Assembly: GCA_022793195.1 (NCBI GenBank)
Contig: JAAWCJ010000016.1
Coordinates: 1 to 64,000, forward strand
Direction: 5' to 3'
DNA length: 64,000 bases
From: Lachnospiraceae bacterium
GTDB lineage: Bacteria; Bacillota; Clostridia; Lachnospirales; Lachnospiraceae
The notes under the pieces were generated by a model, which saw nothing but the letters and a program-made list of their open reading frames with translations, did no database searches and was not told the origin of the DNA. The translations under genes were made by a program, and so were the position numbers. Below are positions 15,960-24,247 of this stretch, one piece after another (position 1 is the stretch's first letter; each line of letters begins with the position of its first letter).

Positions 15960-16829
15960 ATGGAGAAAAAAAGGAATCTTTATATTATTTATGCAGGTGT
16001 GGCCACAGTTTTCTGGGCGACGGCGTTTCTCTTTACCCAGTATGCCCAGGAAAGTTTTTCCAGCCAGGGCGCCGGTTTAGTCCGGTATCTGATTGCGACG
16101 GCCGCCATCCTGGCAGTGATGGCAGCAAAAAAGATCGGCCCGCCAAAGCTTAAAGATGTGCCGAAATTTCTGCTTTCCGGTTTTGTGGGATTTGCCTGTT
16201 ACGTGACCGCATTTAATCTTTCTGCCCAGACCATCAACGCGGCCACCAGCAGTGTCCTTGCCCAGACCGGGCCGATTTTGACGGCAATATTTTCTTGTGT
16301 GTTTTTTCATGAAAAAATCCTTCTCAGGGGCTGGCTTGCCATTGGCATGGCATTTGCGGGGATTTTGGTACTGGCCCTCTGGAATGGGACGTTTTCTGTC
16401 AAGCCGGGAGTCCTCTGGATGCTTGTGGCTGCTGTCTCTTTGAGTATTTACAACTTGACCCAGCGGATGTATATCCGGGACTATACACCGTTTCAGGTGA
16501 CAGCCTACAGCATTATCGGCGGTACGGTGCTTCTTCTGGTATTTTTGCCGGACGCCATACCGGAAATGAAAACAGCCACAGCCGCTTCCTGGGGAGCTGT
16601 GGCTTATCTTGGTGTTTTCTGCGGAGTTGTGGCTTATGTATCCTGGACAAAAGCGTTTTCTCTGGCAGAACGTACCAGCGACGTGTCCAATTTTATGTTT
16701 GCCCAGCCCCTTTTGGCCAGCCTCATCGGCTTTTTTGCCAAAGGGGAAGTGCCGGGAATCGAGACAGTCCTGGGAGGAATCTTAATCCTGGGAGGGATGT
16801 TTCTCTTTCAGACAGGGCAGAAGTCTTAA
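15960..16829 (+). CDS. EamA/DMT-family transporter
   Basis: A 289-residue inner-membrane protein with ten predicted helices in two EamA repeats (first near FWATAFLFTQYAQ, second near LVAAVSLSIYNLTQR). This family exports amino acids, metabolites or drugs; the substrate is unknown. The ATG at 15960 follows the MATE stop by two bases and relies on a modest GGAG. It ends by overlapping the convergent aminotransferase stop by four bases. It is distinct in sequence from the tandem transporters at 1.3-3.2 kb. Confidence 0.9.
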   Translation: MEKKRNLYIIYAGVATVFWATAFLFTQYAQESFSSQGAGLVRYLIATAAILAVMAAKKIGPPKLKDVPKFLLSGFVGFACYVTAFNLSAQTINAATSSVLAQTGPILTAIFSCVFFHEKILLRGWLAIGMAFAGILVLALWNGTFSVKPGVLWMLVAAVSLSIYNLTQRMYIRDYTPFQVTAYSIIGGTVLLLVFLPDAIPEMKTATAASWGAVAYLGVFCGVVAYVSWTKAFSLAERTSDVSNFMFAQPLLASLIGFFAKGEVPGIETVLGGILILGGMFLFQTGQKS

Positions 16830-17965
16830 GCCGGGTCGGAAATGCTCTGAAGAAACACTTCTTTCATGTCGGCTTTTAAGGGGACGCCCAGTTTTTTCAG
16901 CACGTGATTTAAGGCGTCGAATACTTCCGCCATATCGGGGATATTGGCGTTTTCGCCCATATGGCCAATGCGGATGACTTTTCCGGCCAGGTTTCCAAAG
17001 GAACCTGCCAGCATGATACCGTGGTCTTTTTTCATGGCCTCCAGAATGTCTTTATCGGTGGTTCCTTCCGGTACGCAAAAGACAGTTACGGTGTTGGAAA
17101 AGCCGCTTTCCAGATGCAGTTTCAGCCCCGCCGCAGTCACTGCATTTCTGGCGGCAGAGGCGATGGAAGCATGGCGGGCTAAGATTTTAGTATCCTTTTC
17201 GATATTGTCAATGGCAGCGCGGAGCCCGTAAATGTCGCTGATGGGCATGGTATAGGGGAACCATTTTTCTTCATAATAATGTTCAAACACTTTCAGGTTT
17301 GCATAGAAGGAAGCAATGGGAGTCTTTCGTTCATCCATGGCCTTTTTGCCGTCGGCGCTGACAGTGACGAAGGTGAGGCCGGGAGGGGCGGACACCGCCT
17401 TTTGGGAACCTCCGCACAGGAAATCAATGCGGGCTTTGTCCACATTGACCTCTTCGCCGAACATGGCGGAGACGGAATCCACCACCGTCAGGATACCGTA
17501 CTGTTTTAAAAGTGGGCAGATTTTGGAGATGTCGTTGAGCATACCGCTGGGGGTATCTCCGTGAACTACGGTTGCGTATTTATAATGATGGCTTTTTTCC
17601 AGGAATGATTCAAGAGCCGGGATATCGATGGTATTCTTGTCGTCCACCGTATATAGTTCCGGAAGGCCGCCGTACATGGTGACAAAATCGGCAAAGCCTT
17701 TTCCGTAAATACCGTTATCCAGTACCAGGACTTTGTCGCCTGGCTCTGTCAGGGATGCGCAGGAAGCTTCTAACCCCAGGATGCCTTCGCCCCCCAGAAT
17801 CAGGGTTTCATTTTCCGTGTGGAGAAGACGGCTGATTTTTTCACAGGTTTCCCTGTAAAATTCCACGAAATCTTCATCCAGGTCAGGATTGGTACAGGGA
17901 AGGCTCCTCGCAAGGCGCACGTTTTCGGCCACTTGGGTGGGGCCGGGAGTCATGATTTTATACAT
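16826..17965 (-). CDS. Class V PLP-dependent aminotransferase (alanine-glyoxylate type)
   Basis: A 379-residue fold-type I aminotransferase resembling alanine-glyoxylate and serine-pyruvate aminotransferases. The N-terminal TPGPTQVAENV, GGEGILGLEA, the PLP aspartate context VVDSVSAMFGEE and the Schiff-base lysine in GSQKAVSAPPG are all present. It transfers an amino group to a small 2-oxo acid; the true pair is unknown. An ECF transporter S-component lies 19 bp upstream on the same strand. That component may import vitamin B6, the cofactor of this enzyme, which would explain the pairing. Confidence 0.9.
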   Translation of the reverse strand: MYKIMTPGPTQVAENVRLARSLPCTNPDLDEDFVEFYRETCEKISRLLHTENETLILGGEGILGLEASCASLTEPGDKVLVLDNGIYGKGFADFVTMYGGLPELYTVDDKNTIDIPALESFLEKSHHYKYATVVHGDTPSGMLNDISKICPLLKQYGILTVVDSVSAMFGEEVNVDKARIDFLCGGSQKAVSAPPGLTFVTVSADGKKAMDERKTPIASFYANLKVFEHYYEEKWFPYTMPISDIYGLRAAIDNIEKDTKILARHASIASAARNAVTAAGLKLHLESGFSNTVTVFCVPEGTTDKDILEAMKKDHGIMLAGSFGNLAGKVIRIGHMGENANIPDMAEVFDALNHVLKKLGVPLKADMKEVFLQSISDPA

Positions 17966-17984
17966 GATGATTTCCTTTCCGGGC

Positions 17985-18527
17985 TTATTTAAGCCCTGTT
18001 TTTCTGGCAGCTGAATTTAAAGGGCCGATGACGGTCAGGACAATCACTGCCGCCACGCCGATTTGGACCAGGTTTCCCGGAATAGATGTAGCGGGGGAAA
18101 GCAGGTTGCCATAAATAATTGCTTCCGCAGCATAATAACCAGCGACTTTGATGACGCAGGCGGCGGCTATGGATGCCGTATACCAGAAATAATTCTGATG
18201 GTTTTCTTTTTCTGTCATTTTCCCGACAGTATATCCCATGATACCTACGATTACCAGGGTAAAAGGCGCCCATAAGGTCCAGCCGGAAAGCAGGTCAAAA
18301 AGCCCCATGCCGATTCCTCCGGCCAGCATGCCGGTTTTTCTTCCAAAAAGGATGGCCCCGATAAACAGGGGGACATTTCCCAGATGAATGAGGCCGCCGT
18401 TGGCTGCAATGGGGAGGCGTACGTTGATAAAAGCGGTAAAGAGATAAGTCAGGGCAATAAAGAGGGCGGTGACAGTGAGGAATAGGACTGTGCTTTTCTC
18501 TGATTTTTGTGTCTTGGTCTGTTCCAT
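17985..18527 (-). CDS. ECF transporter substrate-binding (S) component, possibly for vitamin B6
   Basis: A 180-residue membrane protein with about six helices and the S-component look of the ECF-riboflavin/HMP/pyridoxine group (LTYLFTAFINVRLP, GGLIHLGNVPLFIGAILFG, GGIGMGLFDLL). S-components bind a vitamin and share a common energising module encoded elsewhere. The downstream PLP-enzyme gene and two CTGGA direct repeats of MocR/PdxR type in the upstream region favour vitamin B6. Thiamine precursor or riboflavin cannot be excluded, and no TPP or FMN riboswitch was seen. Confidence 0.85.
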   Translation of the reverse strand: MEQTKTQKSEKSTVLFLTVTALFIALTYLFTAFINVRLPIAANGGLIHLGNVPLFIGAILFGRKTGMLAGGIGMGLFDLLSGWTLWAPFTLVIVGIMGYTVGKMTEKENHQNYFWYTASIAAACVIKVAGYYAAEAIIYGNLLSPATSIPGNLVQIGVAAVIVLTVIGPLNSAARKTGLK

Positions 18528-18610
18528 GATGATGTTCTCCTTATTTTGTTGTAAAAACTTCCCGGGAATGTGTTTCCCTTATGATAACCGACAAATGGTA
18601 TTTTTGATAT

Positions 18611-18644
18611 ATCCAGTTTTTAAAAAATAAACAAGTCCAGTTTT
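18611..18644 (-). promoter_or_regulatory. Candidate MocR/PdxR-type direct repeats upstream of ECF gene
   Basis: On the minus strand, AAAACTGGAC and AAAACTGGAT occur in the same orientation 24 bp apart. Regulators of the MocR family (PLP-binding GntR proteins such as TauR and PdxR) are known to bind CTGGAC-type direct repeats. The assignment is inference. The 264-bp gap 18528-18791 otherwise holds the promoter of the DUF362 gene. Confidence 0.4.
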
Positions 18645-18713
18645 GAGGCATTTTACTTACAAACCTTCTATTTGTAAAAATTGGAAATAAAAGAAGAAAA
18701 CTGAAAAAAGAGC

Positions 18714-18744
18714 TTGACTTCGAGTGGGATTAAGGTAGTATCAT
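18714..18744 (+). promoter_or_regulatory. Promoter with 19-bp spacer, MerR type
   Basis: TTGACT and TATCAT are separated by 19 bp, the overlong spacing that MerR-family activators correct by DNA distortion. TTGACTTCGAGT is shared with the promoter at 20158, which lies between the merR-like gene and the aldo/keto reductase, but the second half of the dyad is weaker here (GTGGGATTAAGG). Confidence 0.6.
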
Positions 18745-18791
18745 AAAAATATGATTTTTAATTTATTATTCAGACAGGAGGATGGAGATTT

Positions 18792-19655
18792 ATGAAAGCA
18801 AAGGTCTATTTTTCAAAAGAAATTTCTCCGGAAAAGGTATTGGAGCTTTATAAAATGGCCGGGAAAGAACTTGGCGGAAAGGTGGCCATAAAAGTTCATT
18901 CCGGTGAGAAAGGAAACCAGAATTTTCTGACGCCGGATTTCTGGAAACCGGTGGTGGATTATGTGAAGGGGACGGTTGTAGAGTGCAATACTGCTTATGA
19001 AGGGGCCAGAAATACTACGGAACGGCATATGGCCCTCCTGAAGGAGCACGGCTGGAGCGATTTATTCCCGGTGGAGATTCTGGACAGCGAAGGCCCTGAT
19101 ATGGAACTTTCCATCCCGGAGGGGAAAAATATTCAAAAAAACTTTGTGGGAAGACATCTGGCAGATTATGATTCCATGCTGGTTCTTTCCCATTTTAAAG
19201 GCCACCCCATGGGCGGTTACGGCGGAGCCTTAAAGCAGCTTTCCATCGGTGTGGCTTCCGGATATGGAAAAGGCTATATCCATGGGCTCGGTGACCCGGC
19301 CAATTTCTGGACGGCGGATCATGATTCCTTCCTGGAGGCCATGGCAGAAGCTGCCTCTTCCGTGGTGGAATATTTCAAGGGGAATATCGTGTATGTCAAC
19401 GTGATGAAAAATATGTCTGTGGACTGTGACTGTTGCGCAGTGGCGGAAGACCCTTGTATAAAAGATATGGGAATTTTAGTTTCCCTTGATCCCATTGCCA
19501 TCGACCAGGCCTGCCTGGATCTGGTCTATGGATGCGACGACCCCGGCCGCGCCCATTTCCTGGAGCGGGTGGAGTCCAGAAACGGTATCCATACCATTGA
19601 ACGGGCTGTGGAGATGGGTTATGGGACCAGGGAGTATGAACTGACTGAAGTATAA
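18792..19655 (+). CDS. DUF362-domain protein
   Basis: A 287-residue protein of the DUF362 family (KVAIKVHSGEKGNQNFLTPD, HFKGHPMGGYGGALKQLSIG). The segment CDCCAVAEDPCIKDMG carries four closely spaced cysteines that could bind metal or an iron-sulfur cluster, although the usual C-terminal ferredoxin segment of longer relatives is absent. The role is unknown; iron-sulfur or redox chemistry is likely. It starts after GACAGGAGG. Its promoter closely resembles that of the aldo/keto reductase, so both may belong to one MerR-controlled stress response. Confidence 0.85.
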   Translation: MKAKVYFSKEISPEKVLELYKMAGKELGGKVAIKVHSGEKGNQNFLTPDFWKPVVDYVKGTVVECNTAYEGARNTTERHMALLKEHGWSDLFPVEILDSEGPDMELSIPEGKNIQKNFVGRHLADYDSMLVLSHFKGHPMGGYGGALKQLSIGVASGYGKGYIHGLGDPANFWTADHDSFLEAMAEAASSVVEYFKGNIVYVNVMKNMSVDCDCCAVAEDPCIKDMGILVSLDPIAIDQACLDLVYGCDDPGRAHFLERVESRNGIHTIERAVEMGYGTREYELTEV

Positions 19656-19658
19656 ACA

Positions 19659-19711
19659 GCCTCCGTAGCTTAAAGTTTGGTGGTGGCGGGTTCGAATCCT
19701 GTCAAAACAAC
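19659..19711 (+). pseudogene. tRNA remnant
   Basis: A 5'-like fragment GCCTCCGTAGCTTAA is followed after a few bases by a near-intact T arm, GCGGG-TTCGAAT-CCTGT. The D-loop remainder and anticodon arm are missing and no acceptor stem can form. It fills the gap between two convergent stop codons. I read it as a decayed tRNA or a fragment left by integration at a tRNA gene. Confidence 0.65.
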
Positions 19712-19713
19712 AC

Positions 19714-20112
19714 TTAAGATTTTCTGGCCGCCGGATTCGTATCGTCGGGAATCCGGTGAGCCAGGACGTCTTCATAGTGATGGACCTTGTGTTCCATATA
19801 ATCGGCCAGTTCCTTTGCCTCTTCCACGCGGTTTAAGGCCATGTCCCGCTGCTTTTTCAGGAATTCATAGCGGGCTTCCAGGGTGGAATCCCCCTCCATA
19901 CAGAGGGCGGAGTAGGCCCGGATATCTTCAATAGAAATGCCGCACTTGCGCAGGCACTGGATGGTACGGAGCCAGTTTATGGACTCGCTGTCAAAAATGC
20001 GGCGGTTATTTTTATCGCGGCTGCAGGGCAGAAGGCCCTTGTCGGTGTAAAAACGGATGGTATGGGCAGTCAGCCCGACTTTTTCGGAAATTTCTTTTAT
20101 AGTGTACGTCAT
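19714..20112 (-). CDS. MerR-family transcriptional regulator
   Basis: A 132-residue regulator with an N-terminal winged helix (YTIKEISEKVGLTAHTIRFY, then TDKGLLPCSRDKNNRRIFD) and a C-terminal dimerisation coiled coil (about 80-118). It lacks the Cys pairs of metal sensors, so it fits the AdhR/NmlR-like group that responds to aldehydes or electrophiles, often beside an aldo/keto reductase as here. It is divergent from that reductase, with a dyad promoter of 19-bp spacing between them. Confidence 0.9.
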   Translation of the reverse strand: MTYTIKEISEKVGLTAHTIRFYTDKGLLPCSRDKNNRRIFDSESINWLRTIQCLRKCGISIEDIRAYSALCMEGDSTLEARYEFLKKQRDMALNRVEEAKELADYMEHKVHHYEDVLAHRIPDDTNPAARKS

Positions 20113-20157
20113 CTTTTGCCTCCATAAGTTTTCTGGGAATGTCCAGGTGAAAGACGG

Positions 20158-20188
20158 CTGACTTCGAGTCAGTCGAAGATATTATCAA
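20158..20188 (+). promoter_or_regulatory. MerR-type operator/promoter of the aldo/keto reductase
   Basis: CTGACT and TATCAA lie 19 bp apart, enclosing the dyad CTTCGAGTCAGTCGAAG. Overlong spacing with a central dyad is the hallmark of promoters twisted into activity by MerR proteins, and the merR-like gene is adjacent. Confidence 0.75.
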
Positions 20189-20243
20189 TGGTATGATTAT
20201 AACACAGGAAAAGTTTTGATTCAACGGTAAGGAGGAGATAACA

Positions 20244-21356
20244 GTGGCATATTTGGGAGAGGAAATTAAAAAACTGGGATTCGGCCTGATGAGGCTGCCG
20301 AAGAACGGGGAAGAAATTGACATAGAGCAGACGAAGAAAATGGTGGACCGTTTTCTGGAAGAGGGATTTACTTATTTTGATACGGCGTGGGCCTATGCAG
20401 GCAGTGAAGACGCCATCCGCCAGGCGTTGGTGGAGCGCTACCCCAGGGAAAAATTTAAGCTGGCGACGAAACTTGCAGCCTGGATTGACTGCAAAAGCCG
20501 TGAGGAGGCGGTAGCCCAGTTTGAGACATCTTTGAAACAGACAGGGGCGGGATATTTTGATTTTTACCTGCTTCACAATCTGGGAGAGGGAAGGACGCAT
20601 TTTTTTGATGATTTTGATATATGGAGTTTTGTAAAAGAGAAAAAGGCGGAAGGCCTCATTAAACATATCGGCTTTTCCTTCCATTCCACGCCGGAAGAGC
20701 TGGAGAAGCTGTTAAAAGCCCATCCGGAAGCGGAATTTGTCCAGCTCCAGATCAATTATGGGGACTGGGAAAATCCGGCGGTGCAGTCCAGGGCCTGCTA
20801 TGAGATGGCACGGAAATATGAAAAGCCGGTGGTGATTATGGAACCGGTCAAAGGCGGTATGTTGGCCAGCCCGCCGGAGTCTGTGGCAAAAATTTTTAAA
20901 GATGCGGATGCTTCCTATGCTTCCTGGGCCGTCCGGTTTGCCGCCGACCTTCCCGGTGTCATTACTGTCCTTTCCGGTATGAGCAGCCTGGAACAAATGG
21001 AAGATAATTTATCCTATATGAAGGAGTTTAAAAATCTTTCCGATGGGGAGCGGGGAGTCTTGAAAGAAGCCCAGGTGGCTTTGAGCAAGATACCGCTGAT
21101 TCCCTGTACTTCCTGCAATTACTGCGCCAAGGTCTGTCCGGGGGACATTGGGATTTCAGGTTCGTTTATGTCCTACAATTACCTGACTCTTTACAGCAAT
21201 CTAGCAGCGGCAAAGAACCAGGAGGCGTGGCTGGTTGGAAAGCATGGCAGGAAGAGCGCGACGGAATGTTTAAAATGTGGAAAATGTGAGGAAGTCTGCC
21301 CTCAGCACATCAAAATCAGAGAAGAGCTGGAGCGGGTGGTAAAGGCTTTTGCATAA
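20244..21356 (+). CDS. Aldo/keto reductase with C-terminal 4Fe-4S ferredoxin domain
   Basis: A 370-residue oxidoreductase. The N-terminal TIM barrel carries the aldo/keto reductase tetrad residues D46, Y51 and K76, and a later FSFHSTPEEL stretch. The C terminus adds two cluster motifs, CTSCNYCAKVCP and CLKCGKCEEVCP. This combination is common in anaerobes and suggests electron transfer from ferredoxin to a carbonyl substrate. GTG start with AAGGAGGAG upstream. Probably induced through the adjacent MerR protein. Confidence 0.93.
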   Translation: MAYLGEEIKKLGFGLMRLPKNGEEIDIEQTKKMVDRFLEEGFTYFDTAWAYAGSEDAIRQALVERYPREKFKLATKLAAWIDCKSREEAVAQFETSLKQTGAGYFDFYLLHNLGEGRTHFFDDFDIWSFVKEKKAEGLIKHIGFSFHSTPEELEKLLKAHPEAEFVQLQINYGDWENPAVQSRACYEMARKYEKPVVIMEPVKGGMLASPPESVAKIFKDADASYASWAVRFAADLPGVITVLSGMSSLEQMEDNLSYMKEFKNLSDGERGVLKEAQVALSKIPLIPCTSCNYCAKVCPGDIGISGSFMSYNYLTLYSNLAAAKNQEAWLVGKHGRKSATECLKCGKCEEVCPQHIKIREELERVVKAFA

Positions 21357-21389
21357 ACTGATGTACCTTTCATAAGACAGTTGCCGAAT

Positions 21390-21419
21390 ATCGACAAAAT
21401 TAGAGTTCCTTTTGTCGAT
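21390..21419. promoter_or_regulatory. Inverted pair of Spo0A boxes upstream of spo0A
   Basis: TTTGTCGAT occurs on the plus strand at 21411-21419 and inverted (ATCGACAAA) at 21390-21398. Both match the 0A-box consensus TTTGTCRAA closely, 90-115 bp before the spo0A start. This suggests autoregulation. Confidence 0.7.
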
Positions 21420-21505
21420 TCCGGCGGCTGTTTTTCGTTGCATTTCTTCCTTCTTCTCTCTTATAATTAGGAAGTACCACCGCGTTTGAAAAAGGAGGAA
21501 GAAAA

Positions 21506-22300
21506 ATGGCAAAACTACAGGTGGCTATTGCTGACGACAACGAAAGAATTTTGCAGCTATTGGATAATATCATCAGTCGGGATGATGAATTTGAGGTGGT
21601 TGGAAAAGCGAACAACGGAGAAGAAGCCTATAGCCTGATAAAGGAAAAAGAACCGGATATCATGCTTCTCGATATTATAATGCCGAAACTTGACGGACTG
21701 TCGGTCATGGAGAAAGTGGGGAAGGATACGGCGCTAAAAAAGAGGCCGGAGTTTATTGTGATTACCGCCATTGGGCAGGAGAGGATTACAGAAGATGCCT
21801 TCCATCTGGGCGCATCTTATTACATCATGAAACCATTCGATTCGGACATGGTATTAAACAGAATGAAACATATTGGAAAGGGGAAACACAGGAGTTCGGA
21901 GACACGGAAAATTGCGCCTTATGAGAGTAAAGAACAGTACATCGAAAGAAACCTGGAGACGGATGTGACTAATTTAATCCATGAAATCGGTGTTCCGGCC
22001 CATATCAAAGGATACGGCTATTTAAGGGATGCCATTATTCTGTCGGTATCGGATATGGAAATGCTCAATTCCATTACAAAACTTTTGTATCCGACCATTG
22101 CCAAAATGCACCAGACGACGCCCAGCAGAGTGGAAAGAGCCATCCGCCATGCCATTGAAGTGGCCTGGAACAGGGGGAAAATGGACACCATTGACGCACT
22201 TTTCGGATATACCATTAATACTGGGAAAGGAAAACCGACCAATTCAGAATTTGTAGCCCTGATTGCGGACAAGATCAGGCTGGAATATAAGAACCGGTGA
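21506..22300 (+). CDS. spo0A: Sporulation master regulator Spo0A
   Basis: A 264-residue response regulator that starts sporulation when phosphorylated. The receiver domain has acidic pocket D10/D11, phospho-acceptor D56 ([11 protein letters not shown]), a TAIGQ switch and KPF. A linker leads to the Spo0A-specific DNA-binding domain (about 150-264) with [19 protein letters not shown] and the recognition helix region [25 protein letters not shown] precedes the ATG. spoIVB, which usually sits next to spo0A in Clostridia, is not here; the upstream neighbour is the aldo/keto reductase. Confidence 0.98.
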   Translation: MAKLQVAIADDNERILQLLDNIISRDDEFEVVGKANNGEEAYSLIKEKEPDIMLLDIIMPKLDGLSVMEKVGKDTALKKRPEFIVITAIGQERITEDAFHLGASYYIMKPFDSDMVLNRMKHIGKGKHRSSETRKIAPYESKEQYIERNLETDVTNLIHEIGVPAHIKGYGYLRDAIILSVSDMEMLNSITKLLYPTIAKMHQTTPSRVERAIRHAIEVAWNRGKMDTIDALFGYTINTGKGKPTNSEFVALIADKIRLEYKNR

Positions 22301-22321
22301 TGTGAAAAATATGTAACAGTT

Positions 22322-22575
22322 GGGGCTGTTGTAAAATAAAAAATATCCTGATATTTACGTCTGTCCGGCCCCCCTTCCTGTTTTCGTCCTCGTCCACGTT
22401 GATTTTTGGGTTTTGTTTCGCCGCCTATTGCCGTCAGCCGCCGCTTCCATAGAAGCCGGTCGGCGGGACTGACGCCGCTAGCCTCACAAAACCTGCAAAA
22501 TCTGCCTATCGGACAAGCACGAAAACAGGAAGGGGCGCCGGACATACACAAATTCCGATATTTTGCGACAGCCCC
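22322..22575 (-). repeat. Family-1 structured repeat, copy C (full length)
   Basis: The most complete copy fills most of the 392-bp gap between spo0A and glgA. Its ends GGGGCTGTTGTAAAATA and TATTTTGCGACAGCCCC pair with two U-G wobbles, and the arms stay complementary for about 75 nt per side (GTCCGGCGCCCCTTCCTG against its partner). On the minus strand the core has the helix GATTTTGCAGGTTTTGT/ACAAAACCCAAAAATC and a hairpin AGCGG/CCGCC. The loop CGTCAG pairs with CTGACG downstream. No ORF within it looks real. Confidence 0.95.
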
Positions 22576-22692
22576 AGCGGTTATAAAAATATGGCGGATA
22601 TCAGAAAAATCACTTCCCAATTTATAAGGAATCTAGTATAATGAGTATAAAATGGGTTTTGAAGGGAAATTGGTCTTTCTGGAGGTGTCAGA

Positions 22693-24129
22693 GTGAAAAA
22701 AATTTTGTTTGCAACATCGGAATGTGTGCCGTTTATCAAAACGGGTGGTCTTGCAGATGTGGCAGGTTCTCTGCCAAAGTATTTTGATAAGGATCAATAT
22801 GACGTCCGGGTGATTCTCCCCTATTATCAATGTATTCCTGCACGTTTCAGGGAGAAAGCCCAGTATTTGACGAATTTTTACATGAATTATATGTGGCAGG
22901 ACAGGTATGTGGGCCTGTTTCAGATTGTACATGAGGGAATTACTTTTTACTTTGTAGATAATGAGTGGTATTTCAGCGGCGCGAAACCTTATACGGATAT
23001 GTATTTCGACCTGGAAAAGTTTGCATTTTTCTCCAAGGCAGTGCTTTCCGCCCTCCCGGTCCTGGACTTCAGGCCGGATATCATCCACTGCCATGACTGG
23101 CAGACAGGGCTGATTCCTGTCCATCTGAAAGATAAATTTGCCGACAATCCGTTCTACCGCGGGATTAAATCTATCATGACAATCCATAACCTGAAGTTCC
23201 AGGGGGTGTGGAGCGTAGCCGTGATTCAGAGGATATCGGAGCTTTCGGACTATTATTTTACGCCGGATAAGTTAGAATCCTACAACAATGGCAATATGCT
23301 CAAAGGCGGCATCGTCTATGCAGATAAGGTGACGACGGTGAGCAATACTTATGCGCAGGAAATCAAGATGCCTTTTTACGGCGAGGGGCTGGACGGCCTG
23401 ATGCTGGCCAGAAGCAGTGACTTGTGGGGGATTGTAAACGGAATTGATTATGAAGAATACGACCCGGCCACAGATACTTTTATTGCTGCCAATTATGACG
23501 CCAGGACGTTCCGCAAAGAAAAGGTGAAAAATAAAACTGCCCTCCAGAAGGAGCTGGGGCTGGAGGTTAATCCGAAGAAATTTATGATCGGGGTTGTTTC
23601 CAGGCTGACCGACCAGAAAGGCCTTGACCTGGTACAGTGTGTGATGGATCAGATTTGCTCGGAGGATCTGCAGTTTGTGGTTCTCGGGACAGGCGACGAA
23701 AAATACGAAAATATGTTCCGGCATTATGACTGGAAATATGGGGACAGCGTATCTGCCAATATTTATTATTCGGAAGCCATGTCCCACAAGATTTATGCAG
23801 GCTGCGATGCCTTCCTGATGCCCAGCTTATTTGAACCTTGTGGTTTGAGTCAGATCATCAGCCTGCGCTACGGCACGGTTCCCATTGTGCGGGAGACGGG
23901 AGGACTTAAGGATACGGTGGAATCATATAATGAATATGAAAGCACCGGGACGGGTTTCTCTTTTGCAAATTATAACGCTCATGAGATGCTGGGAAGTATC
24001 CTGTATGCGAAGGATGTGTATTACAACAGAAAACGTGAGTGGAATAAGATCATTGACAGAGGGATGGCGAGAGATTTTTCCTGGGTCAGCTCTGCAAGAA
24101 AGTATGAGGAACTGTACAGTGTCTTATAG
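22693..24129 (+). CDS. glgA: Glycogen synthase (ADP-glucose dependent)
   Basis: A 478-residue GT5-family glycosyltransferase that extends alpha-1,4-glucan from ADP-glucose. The ADP-glucose loop KTGGL is at 16-20, and HCHDWQTGLIP, TIHNLKFQG and the C-terminal EPCGLSQI segment are present. The GTG at 22693 is supported by GGAGGT six bases upstream. Glycogen storage is a common companion of sporulation in Clostridia, but no other glg gene is nearby. Confidence 0.95.
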   Translation: MKKILFATSECVPFIKTGGLADVAGSLPKYFDKDQYDVRVILPYYQCIPARFREKAQYLTNFYMNYMWQDRYVGLFQIVHEGITFYFVDNEWYFSGAKPYTDMYFDLEKFAFFSKAVLSALPVLDFRPDIIHCHDWQTGLIPVHLKDKFADNPFYRGIKSIMTIHNLKFQGVWSVAVIQRISELSDYYFTPDKLESYNNGNMLKGGIVYADKVTTVSNTYAQEIKMPFYGEGLDGLMLARSSDLWGIVNGIDYEEYDPATDTFIAANYDARTFRKEKVKNKTALQKELGLEVNPKKFMIGVVSRLTDQKGLDLVQCVMDQICSEDLQFVVLGTGDEKYENMFRHYDWKYGDSVSANIYYSEAMSHKIYAGCDAFLMPSLFEPCGLSQIISLRYGTVPIVRETGGLKDTVESYNEYESTGTGFSFANYNAHEMLGSILYAKDVYYNRKREWNKIIDRGMARDFSWVSSARKYEELYSVL

Positions 24130-24247
24130 AGAGAAAGAATTTCCCCGCTCTTTCATCCTCCATGGAGAGGGGAAGGAGAGGGCTGCCACATGGGTCAGAA
24201 ATGAATCCTGGGTTCGGAAAGAGGAATATGGCCGGGACAGGGAATAT

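Noticed and set aside
22322-22575. Family-1 elements read as ordinary MITEs with terminal inverted repeats GGGCTGTTG
   Set aside because: Only copies A-C keep recognisable GGGCTGTTG-like ends; D and E have other ends, no target-site duplications were evident, and covariation inside the core is not expected of a MITE. A transposon origin is still possible.
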